A stretch of 64,000 bases of DNA from Didymella arachidicola (lineage: Eukaryota; Ascomycota; Dothideomycetes; Pleosporales; Didymellaceae), in the NCBI GenBank assembly GCA_016630955.3, contig CM049999.1:124001-188000 (forward strand). Reading direction: 5' to 3'. Below, in pieces: positions 8,323 through 17,671 of this stretch. The translations under genes and the position numbers were made by a program. Each line of letters begins with the position of its first letter. Position 1 is the first letter of the stretch. Under the pieces are notes generated by a model, which saw only the letters and a list, made by a program, of their open reading frames with translations, searched no databases and was not told the DNA's origin.

Positions 8323-10575
8323 ATGAGTACTACCTCAGGATCCCGTGCTACCCCAAGCAACTCCAACGCATCACGCCGCACGGCTGATGACGATCTCGAC
8401 ATGGACGAGGAGGCAGCGGCGCCTGCCCCTACCAGTGTTTACCCAGTGGCTAAACCCGAGGCCTTTGATGGCACTCGCGACAAGCTGGAAGACTGGCTCA
8501 TGAAGTTCGATCTGTTTTTCATGTTCCAAGGAGAACGCATCCCAGAGGAGAAACGTGTCACTTTTGTGAGTACGTTTATGAAGGATCGCGCGTTCACTTG
8601 GATCAAACCCTTTATTCGCCGTTACCACGACGGAGCAAGCAACTCAGCAGACATCGACCCATGGATCGAAGACTTCGATCTGTTCAAGGAACAGATTCGC
8701 CAAGTATTTGGAGTACACAACGAACCAACCATCGCCCGACGTGAGATTCAGCGCATCCGACAAACTGCGTCCGCCGCCGACTACGCTGCTAAGTTTCAGC
8801 AAGTAGCTACGTTCACCGGCTGGGACGACGTTGCACTGATGACCATGTTCAAACAAGGCCTTAAGCCTAAGGTCAAGGAAGAGCTCATGCGGACTGCCGC
8901 AGCTACCGATACCTTCGACGCGTTAGTAAACGAAGCAATCAGTATCGACGTCAAGCTCTACGACCTTCAACAAGAATTACGAGAGGACCCTCGTGTGCGA
9001 GTCGTGACTCAGGTCGCTCGCCCACCCCAGGCTCCACGCAACCAGTGGCGCAACAACAACTACCGCCGTGGTCAACGTGGTGGCCTTTACCAAGCCAACA
9101 TGGGACGCCGTGTCCACAACGATACGAACAGTGGATACTACGGTCCTGCAGCAATGGACCTCTCCAACATCAACAAAGGACCTGAACGATGGAATGAGAA
9201 AAAGAAGGGTAGTAACAACCGCGGTGATAAGTCTTCAGTGACTTGTTACGGCTGTGGCAAGACAGGCCACTACGCCCGCGACTGTCGCATGAAGAACAAA
9301 GTGACCAGACAGCTGAACATGCTGGCTCATGACGACAGCGGCGACCAAGAGTGGGAGGTCGTTACTAATGAGATGGGACGTCTCATGGAAGACCCCACTT
9401 CCGGACTTGACAACGACTACATCGAGGAGTCCGATGAGGATGCTCCAAGCAAGCAAATCCGGTCACCAACACCCTACCCTAAGGAAGAGTGGATTGACAA
9501 TGATCCCCGTCAACACCATGTGGTAGAGTGCGACATTAAGGACGGCAGCGCTATTGTTGGCAAACGATACTACGATTCCTTTTTCCGGCTCAACGACAAG
9601 TACTATTCAAAGGAAGGGAAACGTTTAATTGTATGCGACAGAGCACAACATAGTCAGGACATGATGGTCTCGCGCGACCAATCCACCCAGACTCCTGTCT
9701 TCCAAGAACCTCAAGTACCAACGATAAACTTGACCATTGTCAACAACATCCCAGAGCACAAGGGAGAAGCGTCATCCGTCACTATTCAGACACCAAGCCT
9801 ACAGGATGTCGAGTCTGTCCGTGATTGGATGACGGAAGAAAATATTCAACGGTCAAGACGGTACTTGCTCGGTGACCCCGAAGCACTTAAGAGATTCGAC
9901 CAACAGGTAGCCAATGCACAGAAAACCAACAAAGAATGGCACACGGAAGACTTTATCCGCTGGAAAGAAAGCAACTCTGCAACTCAGCAACAGCTGGACG
10001 ACTACAACTTATACGCTCGAAGTCGAGACGAACCCGACTTCGACCGACAGCCCGCTTTGCCAACGCCGAGCTATACGTTGAAGCTGTTCCAGGATATTCG
10101 AAACCCGTACCATCCTCGACTACCACCTACGCAGTGCTACCACGAAGCCTGCGAAGACCACAGACAGTACAAACTGGACAGTGGACGGTTTCCAAGTAAG
10201 CCCGAGGGCTGCGAGGAATACTGGTGGGAATGTACGGATACCTATTGCGCAGAGCACTTGTGGGATAAACGCACGAATCTCCACTTTCCAAGAATTGAAT
10301 GTGTGGAAGACATATTCAACATGCACATGGTCCAAAACGAGAGGTGCTACGGCCAAGAATGGGCTGAGTGCTTCCATCCGAAGTGCAGGAACCACGAGAC
10401 GCTAAAACGCCTGAGCGGTTTTATGCCCCAGGACGAGTCTTTTTTAGACATATGGCAAACGGACGCCAAGGACAACCCGGACGAGAGCTTTTTCTCAACG
10501 CAGTCCAGGGCTCCCGGAATCGACGTCAGGATTCCAATGAGGCCCAGTCCCTCATCAAATTCCCTGTTGTGCTAG
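8323..10575 (+). CDS. Gag polyprotein of the chromovirus
   Basis: 750 residues from the ATG at 8323; an in-frame TTG at 8308 would overlap the priming site and is rejected. Residues about 45-215 are a retrotransposon Gag core (PEAFDGTRDKLEDWLMKFDL, then conserved W and F positions), followed by an Arg/Asn-rich nucleic-acid-binding linker. A single CCHC knuckle, CYGCGKTGHYARDC, lies at residues 308-321. An unusually long acidic tail of about 430 residues follows, with scattered Cys/His. It forms the particle shell and packages RNA. The frame overlaps pol by about 200 bp and contains the slippery heptamer at residue 706-708. If no shift occurs it ends 43 residues later. Confidence 0.92.
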   Translation: MSTTSGSRATPSNSNASRRTADDDLDMDEEAAAPAPTSVYPVAKPEAFDGTRDKLEDWLMKFDLFFMFQGERIPEEKRVTFVSTFMKDRAFTWIKPFIRRYHDGASNSADIDPWIEDFDLFKEQIRQVFGVHNEPTIARREIQRIRQTASAADYAAKFQQVATFTGWDDVALMTMFKQGLKPKVKEELMRTAAATDTFDALVNEAISIDVKLYDLQQELREDPRVRVVTQVARPPQAPRNQWRNNNYRRGQRGGLYQANMGRRVHNDTNSGYYGPAAMDLSNINKGPERWNEKKKGSNNRGDKSSVTCYGCGKTGHYARDCRMKNKVTRQLNMLAHDDSGDQEWEVVTNEMGRLMEDPTSGLDNDYIEESDEDAPSKQIRSPTPYPKEEWIDNDPRQHHVVECDIKDGSAIVGKRYYDSFFRLNDKYYSKEGKRLIVCDRAQHSQDMMVSRDQSTQTPVFQEPQVPTINLTIVNNIPEHKGEASSVTIQTPSLQDVESVRDWMTEENIQRSRRYLLGDPEALKRFDQQVANAQKTNKEWHTEDFIRWKESNSATQQQLDDYNLYARSRDEPDFDRQPALPTPSYTLKLFQDIRNPYHPRLPPTQCYHEACEDHRQYKLDSGRFPSKPEGCEEYWWECTDTYCAEHLWDKRTNLHFPRIECVEDIFNMHMVQNERCYGQEWAECFHPKCRNHETLKRLSGFMPQDESFLDIWQTDAKDNPDESFFSTQSRAPGIDVRIPMRPSPSSNSLLC

Positions 10576-13500
10576 AAGGCACCAGGATGACGGCATTGTT
10601 GGACTCAGGAGCACAGAGCAACTACGTGTCTCAATCCGCTATCGCGCAAGCAGGCTTGCAGAAGCGAAGAAAGGAGGAACCATACCCTTTACGAGTAGCC
10701 AACGGAGAACCAATGCCAGGAGAGTCGACTGTGACCCACGAAGTGGTACAGCGACGTCTGAAAGTATTCAACCACGAGGAATTGATAGACCTAGATGTTC
10801 TGGGAACGGCCGCCCACGATATCATATTAGGACTTCCTTGGTTAAGAGAGCACAATCCATGGATCGACTGGAAGAACCAGCGAATAACGCTCAAGTGTCA
10901 CGGATCAGGTACACCCGGACAGCGACCCGCGCAGCTCACGACGCAGCTGGTGGATGAGAAGGAGATTAACAACATCTCTTCGAACAAGACGCGCCAAGTT
11001 AGAGCGGTCGACCGCGCAGATACCAACCAGCCCCAGGATCACAAAGCGACGGTTAAGGAGAACAGTACAACTCCTGACATCCCGGACGAATACAGAGAGT
11101 TTATAGACCTCTTCCGCGATGAGAAGACTGCGAAGGCATTACCGCAGCACCAAGAATGGGACCACGAGATTAAGCTCGAGCCAGGCAAGAAGCCCCCATT
11201 CGGGCCCATATACCAGATGTCAGAAAAGGAACTTGAGGAGCTGCGCAACTACCTTAAGGAGAACCTCGACAAAGGATTCATTCGAGAATCAGAATCCCCA
11301 GCAGGATTTCCCGTTCTATTCGTACCAAAGAAAGATGGCAAGCTACGACCTTGCATCGATTACCGAAAGCTCAACGATATCACGATTAAGAATCGTTACC
11401 CGCTACCGAACATCAGCGAACTTCAGGATCGGTTAGCAGGAGCACAGTACTTCACTGCGTTAGACTTAAGAGGAGCATACAACCTCATCCGCATGAAGGA
11501 GGGCGAAGAATGGAAGACGGCGTTTAGAACCCGTTATGGTCATTACGAGTATTTGGTTATGCCGTTCGGGCTCACCAACGCACCAGCGACATGTCAAGCC
11601 CTAATCAACAACGTGCTAAGGGCACACTTGGACATTACCGTGGTGGCGTACCTCGATGACATCCTAGTGTACAGCAAAACACTAGAAGAGCATGTCGAAC
11701 ACGTACGACAAGTGCTTGCCTGCCTAGGAGCAGCGCACCTACGCTTAAAACCCGAGAAGTGCGAGTGGCACAAGGAGGAAGTCGAATTCCTAGGGTTTGT
11801 AGTGGGACGATATGGAGTCAAGATGAGCCAAGCAAAGATTCAGGTTGTGAAGGATTGGCCAACACCCAAAACCGTTAAGAACATTCAAGAGTTCCTTGGG
11901 TTTGTCAACTTCAACCGACGCTTCATCAAGGATTACTCCACGAAGGCCTTGCCGCTTACGAAACTTACGCGGAAGGACACACCCTTCAAATGGGGCGAGG
12001 ATCAGGACAAAGCTTTTGAAACGTTGAAACAGGCTTGTATAGATCCACCCACGTTGGTTACATTCAGGAGCGGAGAACCGCTACGAATGGAAACAGATGC
12101 CTCAGATCTGGCATTAGGAGCATGCATCACACAGGAACGAGATGGTCAATGGCACCCGATTGCCTACTACTCACGCAAGTTCTCAGGACCCGAAGAACGA
12201 TACGACGTACACGACAAAGAACTGCTCGCGATCGTATCTGCCCTAGAACATTGGCGAGTCTACGCTGAAAGTTGTTCGGAACTTACGATCTACACGGATC
12301 ACAAAAACCTGGTACATTTCACGACAACAAAGGTATTGAACAGACGACAAGTACGATGGTCTGAGACCCTCGGACAATATAAGTTCAAGATCCTCTATAC
12401 ACCAGGAAAGGACAACGGTAGAGCCGACGCACTCAGTCGACGACACGACCTCGCAGGATCCAAGACGATCAACGAATCGGCGATTCTTGGCGTTAATAGC
12501 GACGGATCGTTAGGACCGTCCCAGCAGCTCAACAATATGATGCTAGTACGTCAAGAGCATCATGTACCATCACAGGTACCAGAGGAACTGGAGGAAGAAG
12601 TCATAAGCAGTCACCACGATGACCCGCTTCATGGACACCCCGGTATCACCAGAACAATGGAACTCATCAAAAGACATTACGAGTTCCCGAACATGCGCGA
12701 CAAGGTCGCCAAGTTCATCAAGAATTGCGTAAGCTGTCAACAGAACAAACACAGCACGCACGCCAAGTATGGAGAAGCACAGGCAATGGAGCCGCCAAAG
12801 GCACCATGGACGAACATTACGATGGATTTCGTTACACAGCTACCTGTCTCCAAGGATCCTGTAACAGGATACACCTACGACTCAATCTTCGTTGTAGAGG
12901 ATCGATTCACGAAAGCCGCTGAGTTTGTGCCTTTCCGCCACAGCTACACTGCAGAGCAGCTCGCACGAGTGTACCTGGATAGGATTGTTCGACACCACGG
13001 CATTTCCGAATCAATCATCAGCGATAGAGACAAGTTGTTTACATCGAACTACTGGACCACGCTGTTAGCAGCTATTGGTACCAAGAAAAAATTGTCAACC
13101 GCGTATCATCCGCAGACGGATGGCCAAACGGAACGAGTGAACCAAACAATGGAGACGTACCTCCGCATCTACTGCAACCAGCAGCAAGACAACTGGGTTT
13201 CACTGCTACCTATGGCACAAATCGCGTACAATAACAAATTGTCGGAAGCAACAGGCGTAACGCCGTTCTTTGCAAACCACGGGAGACACCCAAATCTCTT
13301 TACCAGATCATTGGACAGTAACATTCAAACGGAATCAGCGATTAACTCAGTCGAAGCACTGAAGGAAGTACACAGAAAATCGCTCGATAACATCGCTAAA
13401 GCTCAGTCACGGAGCATCTCTTATGTTAACAAGAAACGAAAAACGGCGCCTCTGCTAAAGGAGGGGGATAAAGTGTATCTCCTTACGAAAAACCTACGCA

Positions 13501-13946
13501 CACGGCGACCAACGAAAAAACTGGACAAAGTCAAGGTCGGACCATTTTTCATTTCCAAGCAAATCAGCCCAGTCAACTATCGACTTGCGCTGCCCAAGGA
13601 TGCAAAGATCCATCCAGTGTTCCACATCTCGCTGTTGGAACCAGCCGACCCTAGAACGCCGATCCAGCAAGACTTTCACTACCAGGCAGACGGCCAGGAC
13701 GAGTGGGAAGTCGAGAAAGTAATTAAACATCGAAAAACCAAAAAAAACAACGAATACCTAGTCAAGTGGTTAGGATACCCAGACTCGGAAAACACGTGGG
13801 AACCAGAATCAAACCTCACGAACTGCCGCCAGTTGCTGACGCAGTATCGAAATTCTGTGGCCAGTACGGCACAGGATCCACAGGGTTTCCAGCAAGAAAG
13901 TCAACAAAGAGTTGGTCAGACGAGAGACCAAAAGAAGAATCGTTAG
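10368..13946 (+). CDS. Pol polyprotein: PR-RT-RNase H-IN-chromodomain
   Basis: Open frame of 1192 residues, in frame -1 to gag. It is probably entered by frameshift at 10446 rather than at the ATG at 10368. In order: aspartic protease (LLDSGAQSNYV, about residue 77), reverse transcriptase with YLDD at 428-431 and FGLTNAPATCQ, RNase H (ETDASDLALGA, DKELLAI, YTDHKNLVHF), integrase with an HHCC zinc finger (HGHPG..., CVSCQQNK) and a D-D-E core (MDFVTQLP, DRDKLFTS, HPQTDGQTERVNQ), then a chromodomain at about 1112-1160 (YLVKWLGYPDSENTWEPESN). All catalytic motifs are present. The chromodomain should direct integration to methylated-histone chromatin, which fits the insertion sites seen here. Confidence 0.95.
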   Translation: MLPSEVQEPRDAKTPERFYAPGRVFFRHMANGRQGQPGRELFLNAVQGSRNRRQDSNEAQSLIKFPVVLEGTRMTALLDSGAQSNYVSQSAIAQAGLQKRRKEEPYPLRVANGEPMPGESTVTHEVVQRRLKVFNHEELIDLDVLGTAAHDIILGLPWLREHNPWIDWKNQRITLKCHGSGTPGQRPAQLTTQLVDEKEINNISSNKTRQVRAVDRADTNQPQDHKATVKENSTTPDIPDEYREFIDLFRDEKTAKALPQHQEWDHEIKLEPGKKPPFGPIYQMSEKELEELRNYLKENLDKGFIRESESPAGFPVLFVPKKDGKLRPCIDYRKLNDITIKNRYPLPNISELQDRLAGAQYFTALDLRGAYNLIRMKEGEEWKTAFRTRYGHYEYLVMPFGLTNAPATCQALINNVLRAHLDITVVAYLDDILVYSKTLEEHVEHVRQVLACLGAAHLRLKPEKCEWHKEEVEFLGFVVGRYGVKMSQAKIQVVKDWPTPKTVKNIQEFLGFVNFNRRFIKDYSTKALPLTKLTRKDTPFKWGEDQDKAFETLKQACIDPPTLVTFRSGEPLRMETDASDLALGACITQERDGQWHPIAYYSRKFSGPEERYDVHDKELLAIVSALEHWRVYAESCSELTIYTDHKNLVHFTTTKVLNRRQVRWSETLGQYKFKILYTPGKDNGRADALSRRHDLAGSKTINESAILGVNSDGSLGPSQQLNNMMLVRQEHHVPSQVPEELEEEVISSHHDDPLHGHPGITRTMELIKRHYEFPNMRDKVAKFIKNCVSCQQNKHSTHAKYGEAQAMEPPKAPWTNITMDFVTQLPVSKDPVTGYTYDSIFVVEDRFTKAAEFVPFRHSYTAEQLARVYLDRIVRHHGISESIISDRDKLFTSNYWTTLLAAIGTKKKLSTAYHPQTDGQTERVNQTMETYLRIYCNQQQDNWVSLLPMAQIAYNNKLSEATGVTPFFANHGRHPNLFTRSLDSNIQTESAINSVEALKEVHRKSLDNIAKAQSRSISYVNKKRKTAPLLKEGDKVYLLTKNLRTRRPTKKLDKVKVGPFFISKQISPVNYRLALPKDAKIHPVFHISLLEPADPRTPIQQDFHYQADGQDEWEVEKVIKHRKTKKNNEYLVKWLGYPDSENTWEPESNLTNCRQLLTQYRNSVASTAQDPQGFQQESQQRVGQTRDQKKNR
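10440..10446 (+). promoter_or_regulatory. -1 ribosomal frameshift site T TTT TTA
   Basis: The heptamer lies in the correct phase in gag (TCT TTT TTA GAC) for the X XXY YYZ rule. A -1 slip reads AGA CAT ATG, exactly the pol frame (FFRHMANGR). The same heptamer is a classical retroviral slippery site. I could not fold the downstream sequence, so a stimulatory hairpin or pseudoknot is untested. Confidence 0.75.
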
Positions 13947-14412
13947 CCTGTAACCAGCCAGGATCAGCCCAAGGATCGGAGACAAGGGGGCCGGTAGCGG
14001 TACTCGAACTTTCCGCCTCTTGCGCCTGATCTTGCGCTTTCAGCAGCGCCAAATCACGACGCGCAAATTGACGCTCACGATTCTCAACCTCCGCCAGCTC
14101 TAGACGAAGACGAGAAGTCTCAGCCTCTGCACGAAGGAGTGCGAGTCGCTTCTCTTCTTTCTCCTGCTCAACCTTTTCCCATTCCCCTTCAGGAACAAAC
14201 AAGCTACACTCCGCCTTCACGGAGATGCAGCCAGCACATCGACCAGTAGCGGTATCGACAAAACACCGAAAGTTCTTTTCTTCACACCTTTTACAACGGA
14301 ACGCCATTTCTAGCGAACGCTCTTGAACGCGACGAGCACGAGCACGACGCTCCTCAGTGGACGACTGCGAGCGCGGGCCTCGCGGCTTTCGTGTTCCGGA
14401 ATCCTTCGGCAT
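13816..14412 (-). CDS. Antisense accessory gene: Zn2Cys6-like cluster plus coiled coil
   Basis: 198-residue frame read against the element, between pol and the 3' LTR; its 3' 131 bp overlap the end of pol. It starts with a true ATG and a basic N-terminus rich in Arg/Ser. Six cysteines (C40, C43, C50, C59, C62, C69) follow the spacing C-X2-C-X6-C-X8-C-X2-C-X6-C, which satisfies the consensus of the fungal Zn(II)2Cys6 DNA-binding cluster. Residues about 75-133 are a charged, heptad-like coiled coil (dimerisation is inferred). The tail is acidic/Ser-rich and could be an activation region. A TATAAG lies about 50 bp upstream. I know of no named family; a role in regulating the element is inference. 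Confidence 0.65.
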   Translation of the reverse strand: MPKDSGTRKPRGPRSQSSTEERRARARRVQERSLEMAFRCKRCEEKNFRCFVDTATGRCAGCISVKAECSLFVPEGEWEKVEQEKEEKRLALLRAEAETSRLRLELAEVENRERQFARRDLALLKAQDQAQEAESSSTATGPLVSDPWADPGWLQANDSSFGLSSDQLFVDFLAGNPVDPVPYWPQNFDTASATGGSS

Positions 14413-14526
14413 GGTTAGGGAGGCTATGGAACTTCATAAGGAGACGACCTACGAACAGTACTTATAGGACGGGACCTACCCTGCGACCCACGGCACGGAT
14501 AAACGATATATCGAGGACGATATGCT

Positions 14527-14542
14527 GAGAGGGGAGAGGTAG
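14527..14542 (+). other. Polypurine tract
   Basis: GAGAGGGGAGAGGTAG immediately precedes the 3' LTR (one T near its end). It is the expected primer for plus-strand DNA synthesis. Confidence 0.8.
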
Positions 14543-14992
14543 TGTTACGATCTCCGAGTTGCGAGGTACTGATAGGAAGCGGGGCATCGCTAAGGATGAC
14601 AGCGTGTCACCAATCACGGGACTCCGGGATGGCATGACCTCCGGGGATGGCATGACCTCCGGGGATGGCACGACCTCCGGGATGGCAAGACCTCCGGGGA
14701 TGGCACAACCCTTGGGATGACCTCCATTACCTTCACTATATAATCTAGTAGGAACACAACTCTTACAGTTCGTGTTCAATCCTAAGTTAAAGTTTGTCTT
14801 TGGATCTCAAACCCAACCTTCGAGCTAGACAGTCTACTCTGTACTACTCATCGTTACCCTGCTCTCAAGACTGACAGATCGTATCTGTACACCTTATTGC
14901 AACCAACCCCCTCGGCTTCCTGTCACCGTACTCATCCCCGAGAACCAATAGAATTAGTGCTTACGAGCTTTGCTTAAAGTACGACTTCAACA
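14543..14992 (+). repeat. 3' LTR of the chromovirus
   Basis: 450 bp, matching the 5' LTR except for one base in the CCAACCCC(T/C)TCGG stretch. It is followed by the duplication GAACC. Confidence 0.95.
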
Positions 14993-15043
14993 GAACCAAT
15001 AGAATTAGTGCTTACGAGCTTTGCTTAAAGTACGACTTCAACA

Positions 15044-16173
15044 GTAGACTAGTTCCTTATATAAAATAATCTATATAGTAAAGCTATTCTAGTTTACTCT
15101 ATACTATTAGGTCCTATAGCTAATAGGCTGCTTATCTATTTATAAGTAGACCCCTTTCTCTACTAGTTAGGTAGTAGTAGGTAGTTTAGTACTATTAAGG
15201 GTCTAGAAGAAGCTAGGTACACCTTATACTATATAGTTAATCTAGTATTCTAGTACTTTAACTATATCTCTATCTAGGGTTTATATTAGAAGTTTCTAGT
15301 TTTCTAGAGTTAGAAGTTACTTATAGATATTCTAGTTAGCTAGAGTAATTACCTAGCCTATATAGATAGGTAATATAGTAGGCACGTCTTTAAGAGTAAT
15401 TCCTTCTATACTCTTGCAGATTACCTGCCTTACTATAAATAGTAAGGGTTGTTGCATTCGCATTGCTAGGTTAGAGATAGCAATAAAGATTCGGCTGTCT
15501 TCTTTTGGCTTAGCTGACGGGACAGGCCGCGGTCTAGCAGGGATTAGGGGTCGGTTGGTACCCCTATCCGACATCTGGGGGTCTCTGGCTACGTCCGCCC
15601 AAGAGCGGCGCCCCAAGTCCTGGCTCTTGGAGTTGCTGTAGCTGGCGTCGCTGCTCCAGCGGGAGCTGCTAGGGGAGTTGCTCGGGGAGAGAGAGGTCAG
15701 GGCGTGGATAACTCTCTGCTGCAGTTCCTCTGCGATCCTAGCTTCTTCGGGGTTAGTGTAGCCCTGTGCGTGTTGATCTACGGCTGCTGCGAAGGCAGCA
15801 GTGATGTTGTTCCATAGCTGGGTAGTCTGCTGGGTCTCGGCGATGTGGCGTTGAACGGCATCAGAGACTCGGGGTTTGGGAGCGCCCCCACCGGGGTTCT
15901 GGCCGCTCAGAAAGGGTGCATAGTAATGCACGTACTCCTGGGGCCGTCTTGGGACGCGTGTATACAGCTGCTGAGGGATCTCAGGGTCTGGAGACCCTGT
16001 GTGCTGGGAGGAGGGAGACTCTGCTATCCTGACAAGCCCCTTTGCGCGGCTGCGCGGGGGCTTAGGTGGACGTTGGAGGTACTCCCTGAATCAGCGCAGT
16101 GAACTGGATTGGTTGCTGGGATTTTTAGGGCTTCTGTGAAGGAAACCCAAAAATCAAAAGATTGGTGTTCGGT
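15044..16173 (-). mobile_element. LINE-1 relic B: 5' end of a LINE-1 copy, partly RIPed
   Basis: On the minus strand it starts at the same base as intact LINE-1 (ACCGAACACCAATC...) and covers the 5' leader and the first part of ORF1. Between about 15450 and 16173 it is close to the intact copy and ORF1 remains open (15353-15931, 192 residues). Towards 15044 it becomes AT-rich through C-to-T and G-to-A changes yet still aligns base by base with LINE-1 (about 26090-26400). It is cut off by the old LTR at 15043, and the rest of the element is missing on that side. Confidence 0.85.
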
Positions 16174-16545
16174 GGCGTTGTTTTGGCGTCTGTCGCAATA
16201 GTACAAGCTTCAATCACAGATGATGCCTTCTATACATCATTAACGGATCAGCCGATCAGCTAAGACGGAGTCTTTAGCACCGTCGCAAGTTGGACCACAA
16301 GGTGTCGATGACCCCGGCCACCAAGTACACACTGGTGAACTTGAAGATGGACCCTGGGCGCTTCTCTACCCCTACAAGCACTTCGATAGCCATTCAAATT
16401 AGCTCCCGGAATTAGTGCCACGTGTCTCTCATCCTCAACGTAAAGCCTACCCAAGCCTGGTAGCTTTCATAGACTTACGGGTGTATATATTGCTACCAGG
16501 GAGGTGCTCCAAATAAGATATCGTCCCATATAAACGCCGGAAACG

Positions 16546-17202
16546 ATGACTCTATTTCACAAGACTGTCGTCGTGATCACGGGTAGTCCATTTTACTCTG
16601 CTTCGAACTTACAGCGTTCGACACATGCTACCCATGGTAGTGCTTAGCACAGGCAACGATGTCATTGGATTGGAGTTCGCAACAAAGCTCAGGATCGACG
16701 CAGACAAGCACGTTCCCCTCGGTAGCCTTTTAGTCGAGAAGGGTACCGTTGCAGTGGAAGATCTGAAATCTCGCAATCTCTCATCGATCAAGAAGCACCG
16801 AGCTGCTTCAGATTGACGTCCGTGATGCGATATCTATCGTAGCTGCTGCTAAGACCATAGAAAGCCCACATAGGCGGTGAGCCTTGTCCCTGGTAGCTTG
16901 TAGCACAAGGCTCACGTTCTCTTTAGCCTGGAAGCTCTCGTGGAACTGCCGCCATTGGATCTGAAGACACTTTAGGCACCATGTTCAACCACTTGAATAT
17001 CATCTTCCGCACAAAAAGTGAGGGCATCCACACTAATGCGGAGTCATTTAAGCTCTTGTTGCGCAAGTCATCTGTGTGTCGCGTAATCAACGTAACTTTG
17101 GATGCGGGCTTTCTCTTGAGGCCAACACGCGGTTCTGAAAAGTCCAAAGGCTGCAGTGCCTAGTCAGCAAAGCAGCCATGAACATGATTGCTGTTTATTA
17201 GA
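16546..17202 (+). pseudogene. Decayed short-chain dehydrogenase/reductase gene
   Basis: ATG at 16546 opens a Rossmann start (HKTVVVITG). A plausible 70-nt intron (16583-16652) joins it to NDVIGLEFATKL, the nucleotide-binding glycine region. ELLQIDVRDAISIVAAAKTI follows in a shifted frame (about 16799), then LLLRKSSVCRVINVTLDAG (about 17050-17110) and VSKAAMNMIAVY (about 17165-17200). These match the order of an SDR of the carbonyl-reductase kind: cofactor loop, D-V acidic site, catalytic Ser strand, YxxSK helix. The catalytic Tyr position reads Cys, and there are several frame breaks. No complete gene can be read. Confidence 0.65.
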
Positions 17203-17671
17203 CGGCTGACTGTCACGGCGAGAGCTGGACAGTACCTCTATACTGACTAGGGTTTTAAGAAAGTAATCTAGGTCCGTAGAAGAAGGCTATCAATGAAGCA
17301 AAGCCGGTGGCTAGTGAAAGTGCGAGACCCATTGTCGATAATATAAACACTGAGAGAGATCAAAAGGCTGGGAAATACTTGCCGAGAAAGCAGCAGCGAT
17401 GATCAAGACCAGGTATGATCAGTTGTCACTATCTCATGGCTTGAGGGTCTTTGTCCAAGTACCTTGAACTAGTCGTGGCGCGAAACCGGAAGAATTTGCA
17501 TAGTATATCATTTGCTTCTGACTCCAGAAATCGAGAGCTTCCCCAATATCAACCGCGCGCCTGGGATCAGTCCCATTTTATGTCCAGCATCTCCCTTGTC
17601 ATGCTACCTCTATACTCTGGCCAGAACGTCACATCCATATCATCGCTATAACAGCCCACCAGTTCCCAAAA
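17203..17671. other. Intergenic, nothing recognised
   Basis: Mixed-composition DNA between the SDR relic and the 3' end of the split host gene. No frame, repeat or RNA gene stands out on either strand. Confidence 0.5.

Larger units (their letters stand above)
7856..14992 (+). mobile_element. Full-length Ty3/gypsy chromovirus (7137 bp)
   Basis: Two 450-bp LTRs (7856-8305, 14543-14992) differ by a single T/C that I could find, so the insertion is young. The 5-bp duplication GAACC flanks it. The internal order is a putative self-priming site, gag, pol in the -1 frame (protease, reverse transcriptase, RNase H, integrase, chromodomain), an antisense ORF, a polypurine tract, then the 3' LTR. All frames are open. 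The integrase chromodomain and the probable self-priming place it with the fungal Tf1/sushi-type chromoviruses (established group; membership inferred). Confidence 0.95.
7370..15043 (+). repeat. Older LTR split by the full-length chromovirus
   Basis: 7370-7855 plus 14998-15043 form one LTR of about 532 bp (start TGTTACGAAC, end CTTCAACA). The full element is inserted near its 3' end, and GAACC (7851-7855, 14993-14997) is duplicated at the split. The outer flanks do not match: ACTAG on the left and GTAGA on the right. The left flank is LINE-1 relic A in plus orientation; the right flank is another LINE-1 relic in minus orientation. This fits an LTR formed or moved by recombination between two insertions. 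Confidence 0.8.
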
